The position numbers were made by a program, and so were the translations under genes. Shown here piece by piece: positions 63,672 through 64,000 of a stretch of DNA of 64,000 nt; the stretch's first letter is position 1, and the number at the start of each line of letters is the position of its first letter. Source of the stretch: an uncultured Saprospiraceae bacterium. GTDB taxonomy: Bacteria > Bacteroidota > Bacteroidia > Chitinophagales > Saprospiraceae. Below the pieces are notes generated by a model. The model made no database searches, was not told the origin of the DNA, and saw only the letters and a program-made list of their open reading frames with translations. Location of the stretch: NCBI GenBank assembly GCA_937959115.1, contig CALGAW010000022.1, positions 144,924-208,923 of the forward strand. The letters run 5' to 3'.

Positions 63672-64000
63672 TTTGAAATGGTTTGATTGATATAAAGCAT
63701 AACAACTAGTTCGTTGTTAAATGAATATTAGCGTATATGGATTATCCTGATTCTAAATTAAAAAAAAAAAACATTGTATTAAAAAAATATTAGTGTAGTT
63801 TAAATATTAAATCCTAGGATGCTCCTGACTTTAGAAGGGATATGGGCAATTAGAAAACTAAAAAGAGGCTGTCTCAAAACGAGATGGCCTCTTTTCATTT
63901 TCAGAACTTTCTACCAGGAAGATTGGTACAAGATCCTGTCCTTAAATTTTCAAATTTTAGTTTTGTGATGGATTGTGGAGTATGGTGCCAAAAAAAAGAC
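63672..64000. other. Right-edge intergenic region with a terminator-like hairpin
   Basis: About 330 bases without a convincing gene to the window edge. It includes a run of ten A at 63762-63771 and the hairpin annotated at 63861-63895. Any gene beyond the edge cannot be seen. Confidence 0.5.
63861..63895. terminator. Bidirectional terminator-like hairpin
   Basis: A 15-bp stem (63861-63875 with 63881-63895, two G-U wobbles in RNA) has a GAGGC/GCCTC core, a five-base loop, an A-run before and a T-run after. Its arm AAAAGAGGCTGTC is nearly the same as that of the glnA terminator at 38634-38643. Confidence 0.75.

Overview
The window looks like chromosomal DNA of a Bacteroidota bacterium (Cytophagia, Saprospiria or Flavobacteriia grade; I cannot place it more closely). 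The evidence is an AT-rich sequence with almost no Shine-Dalgarno sites, promoters with a TAnnTTTG -7 box, eukaryote-like type II glutamine synthetase, a T9SS type A sorting tail, a DUF6702 protein and lipoprotein/SGNH/S74 families typical of that phylum. No rRNA, tRNA, CRISPR array, prophage or intact insertion sequence was seen.

Layout. 1-11.7 kb: two tandem paralogous polytopic membrane proteins (the first cut by the left edge), a peroxiredoxin-like lipoprotein with an outer-membrane barrel-like protein, an SGNH-hydrolase-like protein, two tandem Baeyer-Villiger-type flavin monooxygenases, and a secreted protein ending in an S74 chaperone domain. 11.9-16.8 kb: the threonine operon thrA-thrB-thrC, closed by a strong terminator shared with the convergent M1-peptidase/HupE pair. 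19.7-24.9 kb: a HAD phosphatase, a decayed second copy of the 5' end of the hupE-like gene, a compact three-gene unit of two unknown proteins and an ATP-dependent DNA ligase-like enzyme, a DUF6702 protein and heme A synthase. 25.5-30.6 kb: YedK/HMCES-type protease, Tat-signal aldo/keto reductase, a DAO-type flavoenzyme, a frameshifted zinc-ribbon remnant, a thymidylate kinase with an extra C-terminal domain, and a block of short palindromes.

30.8-38.4 kb: a five-gene cluster SWIM zinc finger - DUF5691 - MoxR AAA+ - DUF5682 - VWA, most of it with overlapping or nearly touching genes. It matches E. coli yehQ/yehL/yehM/yehP in content; its function is unknown. 38.6-45.1 kb: glutamine synthetase, a small secreted protein, and a four-gene surface-glycan operon (glf, methyltransferase, GT2, GT-C-like membrane protein) that implies galactofuranose. 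45.3-48.4 kb: recN, fabI and a TrpF-like barrel that lacks the catalytic cysteine. 48.58-49.88 kb: a DUF433/PIN-like toxin-antitoxin pair bounded by GTTAGGC and an attC-like palindrome, the anatomy of a single integron gene cassette without a nearby integrase. 50-64 kb: ileS, a VOC protein, thrS, a pectate-lyase-like secreted protein, a seven-repeat T9SS cargo protein, a VAT1/quinone-reductase-like enzyme, a DUF4340 protein, mnmG, and a truncated beta-helix gene fragment.

The most unusual items are the cassette-borne toxin-antitoxin module, the DNA-ligase trio, the yehLMPQ-like cluster, and several gene remnants that record past rearrangement. All homology statements come from recognising motifs by eye; no database search was run.
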